The notes beneath the pieces were generated by a model. It saw only the letters and a list, made by a program, of their open reading frames with translations, made no database searches and had not been told where the DNA came from. This document shows positions 1 through 15,000 of a stretch of 64,000 bases of DNA, piece by piece (position 1 is the first letter of the stretch; each line of letters begins with the position of its first letter). The translations under genes were made by a program, and so were the position numbers. Source of the DNA: Mycteria americana (taxonomy: Eukaryota > Chordata > Aves > Ciconiiformes > Ciconiidae); the NCBI RefSeq assembly GCF_035582795.1, contig NC_134366.1, forward strand, positions 35,117,926-35,181,925. The letters run 5' to 3'.

Positions 1-3000
1 TAGGTTTCATATGTACCAAACTACATATTTTACTGAAACTTTTTAGAGGCAGTAGAAAATGAATATGCAAGAGCAGAAAGGCAGCCATCCCTATGCTTCT
101 CATGTTCTAGTTTTCAACAAAAGCCAGATTGGCCCCTAAAGTCTGCTCTGAGAGGGGTATGCCAGCTTACAGTTGTCTCTACACATCTGCCTAAGAGGGG
201 CAGAGGGTTATCTATTCCAAAAAGCTTCTAGACTGAGACTACCCAGGGTAGGTAAGGAACTATCCTGGCCCTGCCCAAACAGCCCAAGAATTCCAGCTGT
301 CCCACTGTGCAAACATCTGGCAGGCTCTTCGTGCACCCCAGCAGCATGCAGGATCAGCCCCGGAGACCTCACCTCTGACTGGGAGACCAGTGCCACCAGT
401 GACAGCAGCGTAACTGAAAGGGGAGCTCACTCTGTGCAATGCAAGAGAGGCTCCAGCATCGCCTCTTACCCCCCAGTTCCTGGCTCCTGGGCTTCCAGTT
501 ATCTTATTCTATGTTGTCATAGCCAAATATCTCACTTCCTTGCCATGCTCTACCACCACCAAATAATTTGACATGATCCAGAATACATGGTGGTGCCACA
601 GCTTATTTCGAAATAAGCATCTGGTTTTAATGTCTCTCTTGCTAACACTGAAAGTGCCTTTGTTCTGAATATAGTAGCTCAGCTTGCCTGACAGTGTAAT
701 CATTTAAAGCATTGCTTCTGTCTGAAGAACCTTGCCACCGTCCACTGATTTGTTATCTATGTAGCGTGGAGTGTGCATTCTTTGCTTGATGGGATTTTAA
801 TATAGCTGTGACTCTTACTAGTTCCCAGAGGTTAGATTTGCTATGTTTCTTTTTGATCCCTGTTTTTCCTGTCTGTCTGTGGCATATATACATATCTTTT
901 TCAATAAAAGCAAAACTTTCAAACTAATTATCTTTTACGCAGCGTTAACATTTTCCGTTCCTGTTTAAGCTCTTAGTTATACCCTGGTTACAGAAACTTG
1001 GTTACCCTTTAAACTTCACCAAAACTTCAGTCAATTCCTTCTCTGTTTCCAAGGATCAAATCATTTATGTCACACTCATAAATTAGCCTGTTTCAGACAG
1101 CACTGGGAACATTTGTAGTTCTTGGAAATTAAGCTTTCCCTATTACTGACTTTCACAACCATACATATATTTCTTTTAAACCTGACCTTACTAGTAAGAG
1201 AGTGACTAAGAGTGAGCCCCTAATAGCCCAGCTAGTGTTTAGGTAAAGAATAGGCTCAAATAATATTTCTGAACTTCTAAGGGCATTATTTTAACAACGT
1301 ACCTCCAGAACTGAATGAGGAGGTGACAGTCCATCTTAATCAAACATTAGTGACCATTTCTGAAAATGGTGTCAGTGTGTTCCAAAAATGTGTTTTAGAA
1401 ATGAAAAAGTAAGAGATCTAGAAAACTCACATTCAACCATTAAGTTCTCAAGGAACTAGAACTCATTTAAAAAGAGGTATTTCTGCCTATACAGGTGGAG
1501 GGAATTTGGTGCCTACTTCCCACTTGATCCAGCAGTTATTTGGAAGGTCTTCCAAATATTTTAGTTCTCTAATGAGATTAATTCTGAGCATACATATACA
1601 TCTATATTAGGTAATACATATGATATAGAGGAATGATAATAAAACACAGTCAAGTTCACTCAAAAACCTGGCTGGTGGTCACAGCTGTAGAGAAATATTT
1701 TTAAATCTGTGCCTTATTGTCTCTAAAACATCCCTAAAGAGAAGTCCACACGCTTTAATAGCTTCCAGATGTAATGTTAAGAATGTGTTATCCATGAAGG
1801 AGGCCTATCTAATTTATAGCTTGAATATTTTCTTCTTCATGTTGTCGTACTACACAGTGATGCAATGCTATAAAAGGCCATGTATATTGAATTCCACAAG
1901 CTACTTGCAGAAAATGAGAGACCTATGAAAATAATGCTTATGAGAAAAGATACAAGAGTGGTTTTAACCTATCCTTTTTGATACAATGTGCTAGGATTCT
2001 TACCATTTTCACAGAGAGCTAGAGGAAAGTGATAATACAATGAGATACTTAATCTGAAATAGAAGCTATGATTTTAGACAGCATATGCAGGTAAAATAGT
2101 GCACTTCAATAAATGTAGCACTGACCTTAGCATGAGTTTTCCCTTCGCTGGATTACTGGTTACTGGAGAGAAACATCATTATAATATTTTCTCCTTGATT
2201 ATTTGAGACTGTGTCACTTTCACGGATATTACTTTTGGAGTACAATGATCCGGGTAGGTAGCTCATGTGTACTGTGCTGGCTTCTCAGGTACAGAATCAC
2301 ATCTCCACAACTGTATGTTTAGAGGCCCTCTTATCCAAAAGTGTCATGAAGATTTTTTGCGTATGCCAAGTGGCAGATGCTTGGGTTTCAGAGCAGAAGC
2401 ACTCATCCTTTCTCTCTTGGAAGTTCCACATGGGCTCATGATCACAACAGACCATTTAGGATTAGGGATATTTTATTGTACTTTTGAAGGAGAAAACAAG
2501 GCATACCAGGACAGTGTTTATACTGTCTAAGCGGTGTACTTACGCCTCGAATGAATTCCTCTGGGGAATCTATCTGTATCTATATTTTGTCTTTGCTCTG
2601 GTCCATCTCCATAGCAACATGTTTGTTCCTATGGCGAATCTGGGCGAATAATTTCAAATTGAGCCTGAAATTTTTAAAACAAGGTTTCTGTTCTCTATGA
2701 AATAATTACGGACAAAAGCAATTTGAAAAAACCTCAACAAAATAAACATAATTTTGCCCTTGTTTCTTTTACTCTACTGTAGACATGGTTAGCTCTGAAC
2801 AATCCTTTGATCTTTCTTTCCCATGATGTTCAGACTTGGAGCAGGCTTATCCACATGACTTCAGCAGCTGTTATAAAATCTAGTGGGGAATTTTTCATTC
2901 CAATTTGAATGGCTCACTTACTGTATTCACTAATTATGTTGCCATATACACACATTCCAAGTTTTTGCTCAGAAACTGGGACCTTCACTTGAAAAAACCC

Positions 3001-6000
3001 CAACAAACAAAAATCTCATGAGGAGAGGGGGAATGAGCACAGGGCAAGATGACTTTAAAATGACTTTCAAGATAATACAGGTCATTTTAGAGGTGGTCTT
3101 TAAATTATAGCCAGTATCACTTCCTGCTCATATCTGTAGCTGTTCTCTCTTTCATCTCAGGGAAAGATTCTATGGCTGAGAACTATTTTTTACTACAGGA
3201 TAACTGTGTTAAAAATAGTTTTAAAAGAAGATTACTGCTCTTTAGCATTAATGCTAATGAAACAATTGTTTCTTCTTTTCTTCAAATGTATGCACCCAGA
3301 GAAAACTAAAAAAAAGAGGATATTTCCATTAGAACCTACTGGAAAATAAAATAAATAAAAAAAAAAAATCAGAGGAAAAAAAAATCCTAAGAAAAAAATT
3401 ATCCCTAATTATATAGCATGTTTTTTTACCATGAGTTTTCACAGACCAGTAGGTGTTTTAAGTCTCATAGTACAATGATCCAGCTATTTTTTTACTCAAA
3501 TAATTTCAGGAATTCTCATGGAATTGCCAAATTTGTGTCACCAAAGTCAGCTTTCCTGCATTGCACAGTATAACAAGACTGAAAATAACTGTGTATAAAC
3601 TGACATAAAAGGAAGGACCCTTGTTTTGTTTAATTGCTCAGGTGGTGTCAGCCTATTGAATCCAGCTCAGACAATGCCATTCATCCAACTTACCAGAATT
3701 ACTGCTGTGAAGTTTGAACAATTCGGCAATATTTTAAGGCAGACCCAGCATCTGCATCATCTGGAGGTAATGAAGCTTTCATTCTCTATGCCAGCTATTC
3801 AAGTCTTATATCTGATACTCAAAAAGTTTTCACAGATGGTCCATTCCAACCTGTTCTTTTTCTGCTTCCCCTGGGTTTATATTTTTTTAGGCATTTCCCA
3901 TCTGCCTGCTTTATGATCTTTAAATAGATGGAATATTCTGGTGAAAAGAATGAATACTTTTGTTCTGCCTCCAAATTCCTTCCCAATGATGCCACATGCA
4001 CATTAGAGCTGGCACGCCCATACTTTGAAAAGAAGCATAAAGTTAAGAAGCAAAATATGGACCTGTTTTATATAACAGTGAGTCACTTCTGCATTTCAAT
4101 CATAGACTACAGACAATAAAAAGAAAAATGAAGTGTCAATGATTTAATTGGCAATAATAGACATAGGCTGTATAGAGACAGCGTTATCTCTTTTAAACTA
4201 CAAAAACATGTTCATTTACGGGATAGGTGCCCTGCCATCAGCCAGTGAAGACAGCTTTAAAAACCTACATGGTATAAGTAAGCAGGACATACAATTATGG
4301 CATTGGTTTCTGAATATCACTCAGAACAATATACTTGAATGATACAAAAATAACTGAGAAATAGTTACTGAGTAAAGAAAGATGGTATCATTCATTTTGA
4401 ATAAAAGTATCAAAAGAAATACATTCCTATTCCACAAAGTAAAAAAAAAAAAAAAAAGAAAATAAGTTAGGCAGTATCTGTGATGATTTGTTGTTAATCA
4501 TTTAAGCCAACCTTTCCTAGTTCAGCTAGGAAAAAAAGGAACATAGAAAACGGCGGCAGCTTTGTTTCGAACCAAAATGGGATTTCTGTAAGAAAAATCC
4601 CATGTGGCATGTGTGGCTTTTATTATTGCAATGTGTGCACTGAACTCATCAACCATCTTCAGATTTTCAGATTTCAGATTGCAATCCACTTGATTTCAGT
4701 GGGAACTAGAGGGCAAATCAGCTCTTGTCTAAATCAGATATCTAAAATTGTGTTGCTCAGTACCGAGGTACTTTGAATCCCAGGGCATTTTTTAAAATTT
4801 GGGTTTCAGTGTACAGCAGACTATATTCACTTGCAGAGTCCACTTGTATTTGTAATTCGGTACTTCTGCTTGAAAAATCTATGAAAACCTGAAGAAAGAA
4901 AGAAGAGCATGTTCATCAGAATTAAAGGTACTGAAGACAACTTAAATTATTACTTAGGTTCATGCAGTTTTAGTGTTTTCTGTCCTAAAATTCAAGCTGA
5001 TAAATATATCCTGCAGTGTAACATCTGTGCACCATCCCACAGTGAAAATCATGGGCATCCATCAACTCTGTGGAATATAAATTAAAAAAACAAGACGGTG
5101 AAATACTGAAAGATGTTTTTTATGTCACATGAAGAAATAGGAGAATTAACAAGCAAGTCAGGAATAAAACACTGAAATGTGAGAAGAAAAAACAACATCA
5201 GGCTCATTTCAATAAATTAAAGTGATCAAGCAAATCTCACATGCAGTTTTTTAAAAGCTAGTGGATAGATACTTCAATGAGATGTTATTAAAAGGCTAAA
5301 AGTCTTCTGACAAAGGAATATTTGGAGACTCTCCATCTAATAGCAAACAGTCATGGATAAATAAGGTCTTCTCTTCAAATCCAAGGACTGTAAATGTGTG
5401 GAGACATCATAGGAAGCCCCTGGGAATACTGCATGTGTTTTGGATCACGTAACAACTAAATGACTTTTAACTGTGGTTATATTGGAATCTATGTCATACT
5501 GGAGGTTGTATGAGGATACATAGGATAAAAGTTAAACAGCTAGTGAACTGAATAAAGTGAACCATATTACTATTTATCAGTCTTTGGTACTGTGTATATT
5601 TTGTATAGCCTCATCTCATTCTAAATAAACACTACATTGTCCTCATGAAGGACACAGTGGCATGTCATGTTAGAACAGGTTCTTTTCACAAACATTTTTT
5701 CTATATAACTATGTTAAAGAAAGTCAGGCCAGAAAAATATGCTTTGCACTTGGAAGAAAATATGGAAATATCTAAGGTGTTTTAAAACCTGTAGAAGGCA
5801 ATTCCACTGTTCTTTTGCATACATAAGTTTTGCTTTAACAAAGTAAGAAGAGTTTTACAGAGCTGGAATAAGGGCACAATATACTATACCATTCATGTAA
5901 GAAACAGATTGACATTCCCACTCGCCAAAATAGTAAGCCAGAAGTTAGGGCACTTGCCCGGAATTTGAAGTTTGTTAATCCAGGGAGTGCCTTAACTAAT

Positions 6001-9000
6001 ACATTAGCTTTTCAATCTTGGGTTGGAGAACTTTTCCCCAGGACAATGTATCCAAGCCTATGTATTGCCAGAAAACATTCTGGTTTCAAAAGAGGAAAAA
6101 AATTATAGTTAAGAACTTTTTGCTGGCTCTATGGATAATGAATTAAGAGCATGTTATTGACTGCTAGGATAGGACCTAGCTAACTCAGGATAATATTAAC
6201 AACCAGAAATAGTGCTTTCAGTGGAGCATCCATGAGGAATTGAAGATGATTCAGATACTACAGGATGAATTAGCCAAATGTAAATTTGCATCAACTAGCG
6301 AAAAAGATGAACCCTTCAGACTCCTTCTCTTTAACTATCCTTCATCTCTTCTTGGTTGGCTTTAGCACCATCTTCTTCCATGAAATGTTCTTACCCAACA
6401 TCCAAAATCATCTTGTTGGAAGCGTGGTCTTAAGTGATTAACATTACTTACAACATTTACATTTCACACTAAGCACAGATACATTCATTCCCATAAAATA
6501 AAATCTTTTACATGCACACACATAGATTTTACATGACAAATACATAAAAAGACATAACAAAATGTGTTAACAAAATAACAAAGTTACCTAAATACAAATT
6601 ATGCCCCTACCAACATTCCCTAAAGCCTACCCATTGCATTGAGTAGGCTATGGATCACGCCTTTCTCCGTAAGAGTTCTTCCTAAGCAGTTCTTCCTGAA
6701 AAGGCTTACCTAGAAATGCAGGTGTAATTTCTGCTTTTTCTATTTCATCACCTCCTCTGTGGCTCTGGCCTTCTGTTGTGTTTCTGTTTAGAGAGTAGAA
6801 ACACTTCTGCTTTAGTGTTTCTCTCCATTTAATGCTGTTGTATAGCAGTCTATGGGTGTTGCCTAATTTCAAAGCCTTGGCCACTTAAAATGTGACTGTC
6901 AGCAGCAGTTGCTAAGAAACTACAACTTAACTGCTTTCAAATACGGTTTTACTAAAGTGCAATTACCCACACCTGCTATTATTATTTATATGAGCTAATG
7001 CGTAATTCCTTCTTCACCATACTGGACACGTCCTCTCTTACCTCCCATCACACTAAGCCCCTTCTTTCTGGCAGAGATCATTTCTCATCTCATCCAAACA
7101 AACATTTTAAAACCACCCCCATATCCCGAATATTCCCCAGGCAGGGAGATGTGTCATGAAACAACTTAGCATAGCTCAGCATAAGGCAGAGCATAAATGC
7201 CCAGCTGGTCACTGTCACTTAGAAAACCATTATTATGAGGCAGACCCTCCAAAGAAATGTTACCCCAAGATAGGGCTGAACAGGAGGTGGATGGGCATTT
7301 TTTAATTCAAGAAAATGTTTATGCAGTAATAAATTATTTAACTAAAAAGTAAGTGGCCATTTATTAACTCTGCTTCTAGTAAGTCAGCCTCCAATGTTTT
7401 TTTACATGAACAAACAAAATGCCAGTAATGAGGAATATACACTTAAGGGGAGTGGGTATCTTTTGGGTGGAAGACTTTTGTCTTTATCTTTTTTTATCAT
7501 GTAGACATCTATTGGTGCCTCCTCAATACCAAGGGCATCTTTTATAGTATTTTGGCTGTATTCCACACCAGGTCAGACCATTCGTTTTACTAAGTAATTT
7601 CAACCATGTGAATTAGCTGCCTTATTCTTTGCTTCCTGGAGGTGAATGCAATCAGGCAAGGACTTGAATGAGAGGAATTTTGGGGCAGATAATGGGAGTG
7701 AACAATTAAAATGCAAAGAATTTGTAAAGCTTGATGCCTGCCCTTTTTATGCAACAGGAGGTGAGCTAGCATGCAGCAACACAGGGTAGTAAGGGGATAA
7801 CAGCATTAATAAGAACAGCATGGCACCTCTCCATAGGTGGGAAAAGCTTACCTCTTTGCTTCCACTCTGCTTCCACTCAGAGCTAACTAGGCACAAACCA
7901 GTGAACAGGCTCTGCAGGGAGGCAGATGTATTAGCCTCAGTCCAGGTGTGTGTTAAAACAGCTGTAAGTCTTCTGGAGAGACTCTTGCTTGTACCTGAAG
8001 AGTCAGAAATACTGGAAATGGAGCTTACATATGTCCCCAGTCATTCACATGGGTACTCACAAAATACTGAATGTGAAAGAAAAAAGAGAAGGAAAAGGGG
8101 AGAAAAACCCAAATCTTCTTACCTAATAAATACCTACATACTCAGACAGACCTTCTACATTTACAAACTGTTTAAAAGAAAGTTATATTTTCTAATGCAA
8201 ATCTTGATGTAAACCAATCTCGGTAATCATTGAATCACTAGTCATTTAAGTTAAACTACTTGATTTTTAACATCTGGTTTGTAATCAGAGTACACAATTA
8301 CTTGTCCCACTGCTGAATGTGGATGTTTGTGCTGCACGTATGTAGGCTTCTGGCACCACAATGTTGAATACTTCACCCTACCTGTGGGATGGTGAGACGA
8401 TGTATTCTGCTTTAGACTCCAGAGGTAAACAACATGATTTTTATCTGCATGTGGTTGTTAATTACACAAAGAAAAACTTTGGGAACAGTAAACAGATGAG
8501 GTTATTTGTAAATCTCTCATTTTCTGGTTTTAACTCCCAAAATACATAATACAAATGTGGCCATGTTTTCTTGCATGAAAATGACAGCAAGTTAAAAAAA
8601 AGTAAGTTTGGTACCAAAAGATATCTCTGTGCAGTTATTTGTAAAAACAAAGATGCGTTTTCTTCCATGAGAGAAAGTCTCTGGAGTCTACAGTTTCTTT
8701 CAAATAGTTTTATCTTCATTAACAAACATTTTGACATCTCTAGATGACTTAATAACATATTGTAAGAATATATTTCCGCAGAATTTCAACACATCTACTG
8801 CATAGCTGCAGCAAACTAACCTCAGGATTTTGACAAGTCCGTTTGATGAAAAAAAACCAAAATTCACAAAGCTCTGTTTTAGAGTGGCATGGGGATAATA
8901 AGCCTGAAGATATAATTCCTGAAGATATCATTTGAATGACCACCTTTGGAGACGCAGTCTCGCACGGCATGTCCCAAATTACCCAGGAGACTTGCAGAGA

Positions 9001-12000
9001 CATTACAGTGCCAGGGAGGCAAGAGGACCGCAGCCCCTACCACCCTGCTGTGATGGGCCATGGGGCAGAGGAGACGCATGCCAGGGGACCATCAAGTGTT
9101 TCCAACCTCCTCCCCGGTCCAAACACACGTTATCATTCACATTCTGAATACAACACAAAAGCACTATATTAAATGCCATTTTTATAACAAATTTATCAAT
9201 AGGATTAAGATGTTAGGCTTTAGGGTGTGCTTTTAAGAGTACTTCGAAGGAGACAGAGGGTGGCAGAAGGGCAACAGACCACAGGAGAGCTCCCAGGTGC
9301 ATTCCTGTATATCCAGACACATCCAGCTTTTTAATAATTATTTCACCTGAGTGAAATTCCTTCTGTTTTACTTTTGGATGGATTAGAAATTAATTCTTCA
9401 TCATATCCTTTTTGCCACCTGAAGTAGAAACCATAAACCACACAACTAATAAATCTAGGGATTCAAACTGTAGCCCTTGGCTGCCACCTAAAGGTTTCAA
9501 ATACTCCTCCAGAGAGATACCATAGACTACATTCCTGTGTTTGGAATGGAAAAATGCTTCCCTACTATTGTTACAGGCAGCCTCTACAGTTGCTATGGCT
9601 GAAAGAGATTAAAGGGGAAAAAAAAAATTTGCTCTGGAAGAAAAAAAAACACAAAATAAAGAAAGAAAAAAAAAGAACATCAGTCCAACAGTGCTCCAGA
9701 AAGAATGATTTCTTCTCTCTGCATATAGTTTGGATTTGAAAGCCAATCTAAAAATTAGGGGGAAAAAATAGTACACGTTACCTGTTTTTTGTAAAAGAAG
9801 AAAGCCAGAACAAAGAAACAATATAAAAGAAAGCATAAACTACTGAGCAACGGATGGCTCAAGAGCAAAAGGGGGTGGCGTGCCCAGCCACCATTTGGGT
9901 AACACAACAGGGGCAGCGGGCAGGTTGTGTAGGTCTTATGCTTTCTACAGAGGAGAGATTGCTCTCTCTAGGTACTCTTCAGAAATTCAAGCTACTTGAA
10001 AATAGCAGGAGCTCAGAGGGAAAAGAAAACCCTGGCCACTGACTCCTTCTTGCACCAACAGGCAGAATTCTGCCTCAACTCTCTATTTAGCTACAACTAC
10101 CCATCATTTCCATCAATTAACTTAAATCATTGTTTCTTACTGATGGTGTCCATACTAGGTGGCCAATACTGACTTCTTGCACAGATATTTTGAATCTATT
10201 ATAAAAATTTGAATTTCAAGGAACTATCAATTTTACATAATGAAATCATATGTTGGGAAAGCTTTTTCTAATGTATCTATGCATCTAGAATTCATAACAT
10301 TATACCATGAATGTTCTGTTTTGCTCCTTATATAAGTGGATATCATCAAAACTTTTTGGTAGGCTGTAGAATTTGGAGTGAGCATCTGAATAAGGAGAAA
10401 GAGGTCTCTGAAGTGATGTGGCCACAGAGTATAAATGTAAAATTACCAGAGAATCAACCTACAGTTGTACTCAACTTTTTAGTGCTAGAGTAATACTAAT
10501 GCACATTCTTTTTATCATTTCTGTGATATGTTCATTCTATATGTCTTACATCCTGGAGCACAAACAGCAAAGAAAAGAACAAACGAAGTAGGAGGTATTT
10601 GAAGAGGAAAAAAATATACTATCATAGGCTCAAAGAATTTCTGGACAAAAAAGAACTGTATTTCTGCTGGTTTTGGTTTTCAATTTTAATCCTGATTTAC
10701 ACATCCAACTCCATTTTGACTCCCCACAGGATCTGATCTGTTTTATTTTCAGTTTACCCTCTCCTCCTACAGGAATGACACCTCTCATGTTCTTATAGGG
10801 AAGTGGACTGACCAACTGACAATGATGCACTAAAAAATAAACCAAGAGTCTACAGAGAACTAGTGGTTTCCACCCACACATGGGAAGAAGCTTAGTGACA
10901 GCATCATTTTGGCCCCCATTGTAAAAATGAAAACCCACAAGTAATCAGTAAATGCATAACTGTGCATTTTCGAGCTGTGATCATAATGTATTTGCAGTAT
11001 TCCCTGGGAGACAGTTAATGGCTAAGAGCAAAAGATCTAGTCATTCTCTCCTATCCCTTTGAGTGGTCCATGTGTATACGTCTTCTTTGGCACACACAGT
11101 TATATTTGAGTTTAATACCTTGATCAGATCCCTTGAGATCATAACCTTCCACGGCATTTATTATGATGGTTTGTGCATAGGTAAGGTGCACGTCACTGGT
11201 ATTTGTACTGTTTATGGTGCCGACTGTTCTCTCTTTTACTTCAGCTTTGCCCCTGTATTTTTCTGTTGAGCATGGTGAAATTTTAGTTTAATTTGATGTA
11301 ATGTAATCCTTACTTGTTTCAGAGTCAGCCAGGACACATATCCTGCAAATTAATATTTTGTGTTCCATTTCCTTCCAAGGCCAAGTCATACGGTTTTGTT
11401 AATTACCTGTAGAAGTCTGGACGCTTAGAAGATCGATAGAATTTAAATCGAGAAAGAATTATAATGATCATCTTTTCTGACCTCCTATGTTATATAGGCT
11501 ATACTTCACCTAGCGATTTCTCCATTAACCTTAACACTCCTGTTTGACCTATAGTCTGTCGCTTATACAACCACTGCATCTTGAATTAAAGACCACTCAT
11601 GATGGAAAATGGTGCCAAAGACTAATCAGAAACATTTTTCTTCAAACATGATTAAGCTTACTAAATTATTTTGCAACCTCTATTTCCCCTCACCTTCCGG
11701 TGTTCATTAGTGTGTCATGTCACATGAGGATTATTTGCTGGTAAAGTATTACATTAACTAAATTCTAAAGGAACAAATTACTAGTTTGGCTGTAACTTAA
11801 TTATGTAAAATATTTTCCATTTGAGACAAAAAGGTAAGGCCTGGCAAATCTTAAGGTAGCTGTGTACTCTTATCAAGTATATGCTAACAGCGTGACCTTA
11901 ATTTTGGTCCTCAGATTATACTGACTCTTTAAATATTATTGAAGAATTCAATTACTCCTAGACTGCCTCAACTTGGGCTAGAAGTGTCTGTCCCAAACAA

Positions 12001-15000
12001 AGTGGTGTCTGTCCCTTAGCAATACATGAATCCCATAGTCCCTCTCATGCCTTATCCTGACTTCAACAATGGTCGGTACCAGATGCTTCAGCAAAGGTAG
12101 AAATCATCTTTAAAGGACCGCATCACTATATGGCTGCAGGGGAAACTTCTCTGCAGCCCCAGACAGCGGCTGGTTCTTGTTCTGAAGCATGAAAGCTTAC
12201 CTCCGTTATGAACTTTTATCCTGGCTAGTGTAAAGGTACAAAAAATTCATATAAATATCTCATCTATTTTTAAATTCTACAAAGTTCTTATCTGGAGCCA
12301 ATGAATGCCACAAGTTAATTATACATTGTTTTAAAAAGAATCTTAGCTTTATTATAGCATGAAGGAAAAACAGTAAAACCAATAGCTACAGCTCTACTGG
12401 ATCCTGGAATTAGACAAGGGAAGATTTATTGATATGAATAAAAAAAATTTCAGAAGTAGGGATGAACTTGTATGAGGTGCTGCCCAAACATAGGTGCTCC
12501 TATGCCAAAGTGATAACCATCTAAGGATAAGCAGGATGTGAGAGGCAAGGAGACATATATACAGACACAAATTTGAAACAATTACAAAAATCAGTAAGTA
12601 ATGGGTTTTGTTGGGTTTTTTTTATAATTTCTAAATGCCTCAGTCTGCCTCCATTCTTTCTCAATTTCACCATTAAACATTTCTTGATTAATTTTAATTG
12701 TCATGTTAGCAGTGAGTCTTGAGCAGGGATCTGGTAAGAGAGGGGAGGGGATATGCAGATAAATACCCCACAGAGAGCATCCTGGCTGTAATATGCAGAC
12801 CACGTTTCCAGGCTGAAGACAAGACCAGATGAAATCCTATCAGAGCCTCAAAACCTTCGATAATTCTGGAAAAACACACCCTCCCTGTCCCTGTTCCCCA
12901 CCCCTCCCATTTCCCCCCTCTGCCACGCACACACAGAATTTGCCTGTGGGATTTTTCCACTCATCAGCCACCACTCAATGCACCAGATTGAGCAGCTTAG
13001 CTATGGACAGGAGAAATGATTTGTAGTCATCAATCACCCAGTTATAAACTTCTGCATTGTAACGGTAGGATACTTTTGAGTCTGATCCATAGAGGCTATA
13101 CTGTGCTAAAAATTAATTTCTGTTAAACAATACTAGTGCTGTTTCTAAACCACAACTTAACTTTCCCTTTCAACCTCTAACACTTAATTTCCTCAATAGT
13201 TTCTCAGGAGGAACTTTAATCTTTCAGAAGTCCCAAGAAATATTTCCTACTATTTCTCCACTATATTCTAGCTTTTTCTTTCTACCAGTTCCTTGTAAAA
13301 CATTACAGAGGAAACCTCTGAGAAATAAGAGTGAGCTAATGGTGACAGGGACTTACCTGGGAATTTTCTCTGAAAACTTTCCAAAATGTTGTCAGGCCTG
13401 CTGTATTATTATGGAATACTCATCTCTCCCTTTGGTAACCCAATATCTTAAATCCTAGGGATGGAGAAGGGCTGAAATCATTATGGAAAGAGGATGAGGG
13501 AGAAACTGCAGCGCTGCTTGAGATAGCTGCAGCAGCAGCAGTCGTGACCTTGGGACTCCATTAGGGAAGTGAGAGAAGCAGAGAGGAGGAAGATGGGGAA
13601 AGCAAGAGGCCTATAAAGTATCTGAGGATCCATCCAAAGTGACTGGGAGAAAAAACCAAAACCATGAGAAGAAAGAGTAAAAAAATAATTTTAATGCAGG
13701 TGAGGAGGGAGGCAGAATGGGAGTAATAGTCATCAATGCAAAAAAGAGGAAAAACTAAATTTTGAGGAAGAAGAAAATGAAAAAACTCAAGGTGTAACAC
13801 AATCACTTGACTGGCACCTAAGCTGGCTCTTGGCGGTAAGTGGAGATTACATACCTTTTTCAAGTACCAGGAGAAAGGTAGGAGACAGGCAACAAGAACA
13901 GAAGGAAACGGGTGGAGGTAAAAGAAACAAAAACACATGGAGTCTCAATGTAATGTGGATAATTTCAGCTTGCAACAATACAAAAAAATCTGATAAAAGT
14001 GCATGACTGTTGCTGAGCTTCACAGTGGCTGTTGCTCCTCTATAGAAATGAAAATGCTATTTGTTTGTGTCACAAACTGTCCTTTGAAATGTATGTTTCC
14101 AGAGGAGCTCAGCAGCCTTAGCCTCCATGGATCTACACCTACATCTACCAAGAGAGAAACCCGGCCTTCACCCATTCTCCATGGAGCTGGAAAACCATAC
14201 AGTTAGCATCAAAATTGTAATGATTGTTTTGGGGTGGGCTGCAGTGCTTTGTGAATATAAAACTAAGTAAAATATATGCTCTTCATTCTCTGTTAATCGC
14301 TGAAGGAAAACAGGAAAATGGCACAAAGATTAGTAACACGGGGTCTGGTCTTCAGTCCTTCAGGCGAAAGTCCCACTGAAATAAGGTTAATGAAATAACT
14401 TATCTGGCTTACTGCTTTTCTATCCTATTCCTTCCAGAAATCAAGCCGCAGTGCCTGTAAATCTGTGACGTAATATCTGGAAAATATTAATGACAGCATT
14501 TAGAAGAACCCCAGGTAAATTTTATACTTTAAAGACAGGCCACAGGGGAGCTCTTCTGTCTGAAGTCACAACGGCTCTCAAAGCACACCACAAGTTTATT
14601 TGTCAAAAGGAAGAAAACACTTCTATCTGAAATACCAGTTCCGTCACATAAAAAAGCATTGTGGAAGTACCAAAAAATCTTAGTGCAACAGTGTTCTTTA
14701 AAACTCTGCATGTGACAACAATTAAAATGTTCTTCTTTCAGAATACATCTGTTCAACTGAATGTACTGCAGGGGTTTTTTCAGTAAATACTTCCAGAAAG
14801 AGATTATTAGAGCATTTCAATAAACAACCCTAAGCTTTGACCACTTGTTATAATACATGTTTTTATGCTTTTGAGCATCTTAGCTGGATTATACAGATAA
14901 TTTCTTATACTTGCTTGTCTCTACAAAAATCACCCTACTCTTTCTTAAAGAGAGGACTAGGGCACCTTCACTGAGGCCCCCCTCAATGCTAATTTACAGA

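Noticed and set aside
7820-8212. 130-codon open frame upstream of ITGB8
   Set aside because: It has a lysine/arginine-rich middle and an AT-rich end, with no family resemblance and no splice or promoter context.
14340-14400. Phrases resembling ancient amniote interspersed repeats
   Set aside because: The similarity is a vague memory of common sauropsid repeats; it cannot be assigned without a library search.
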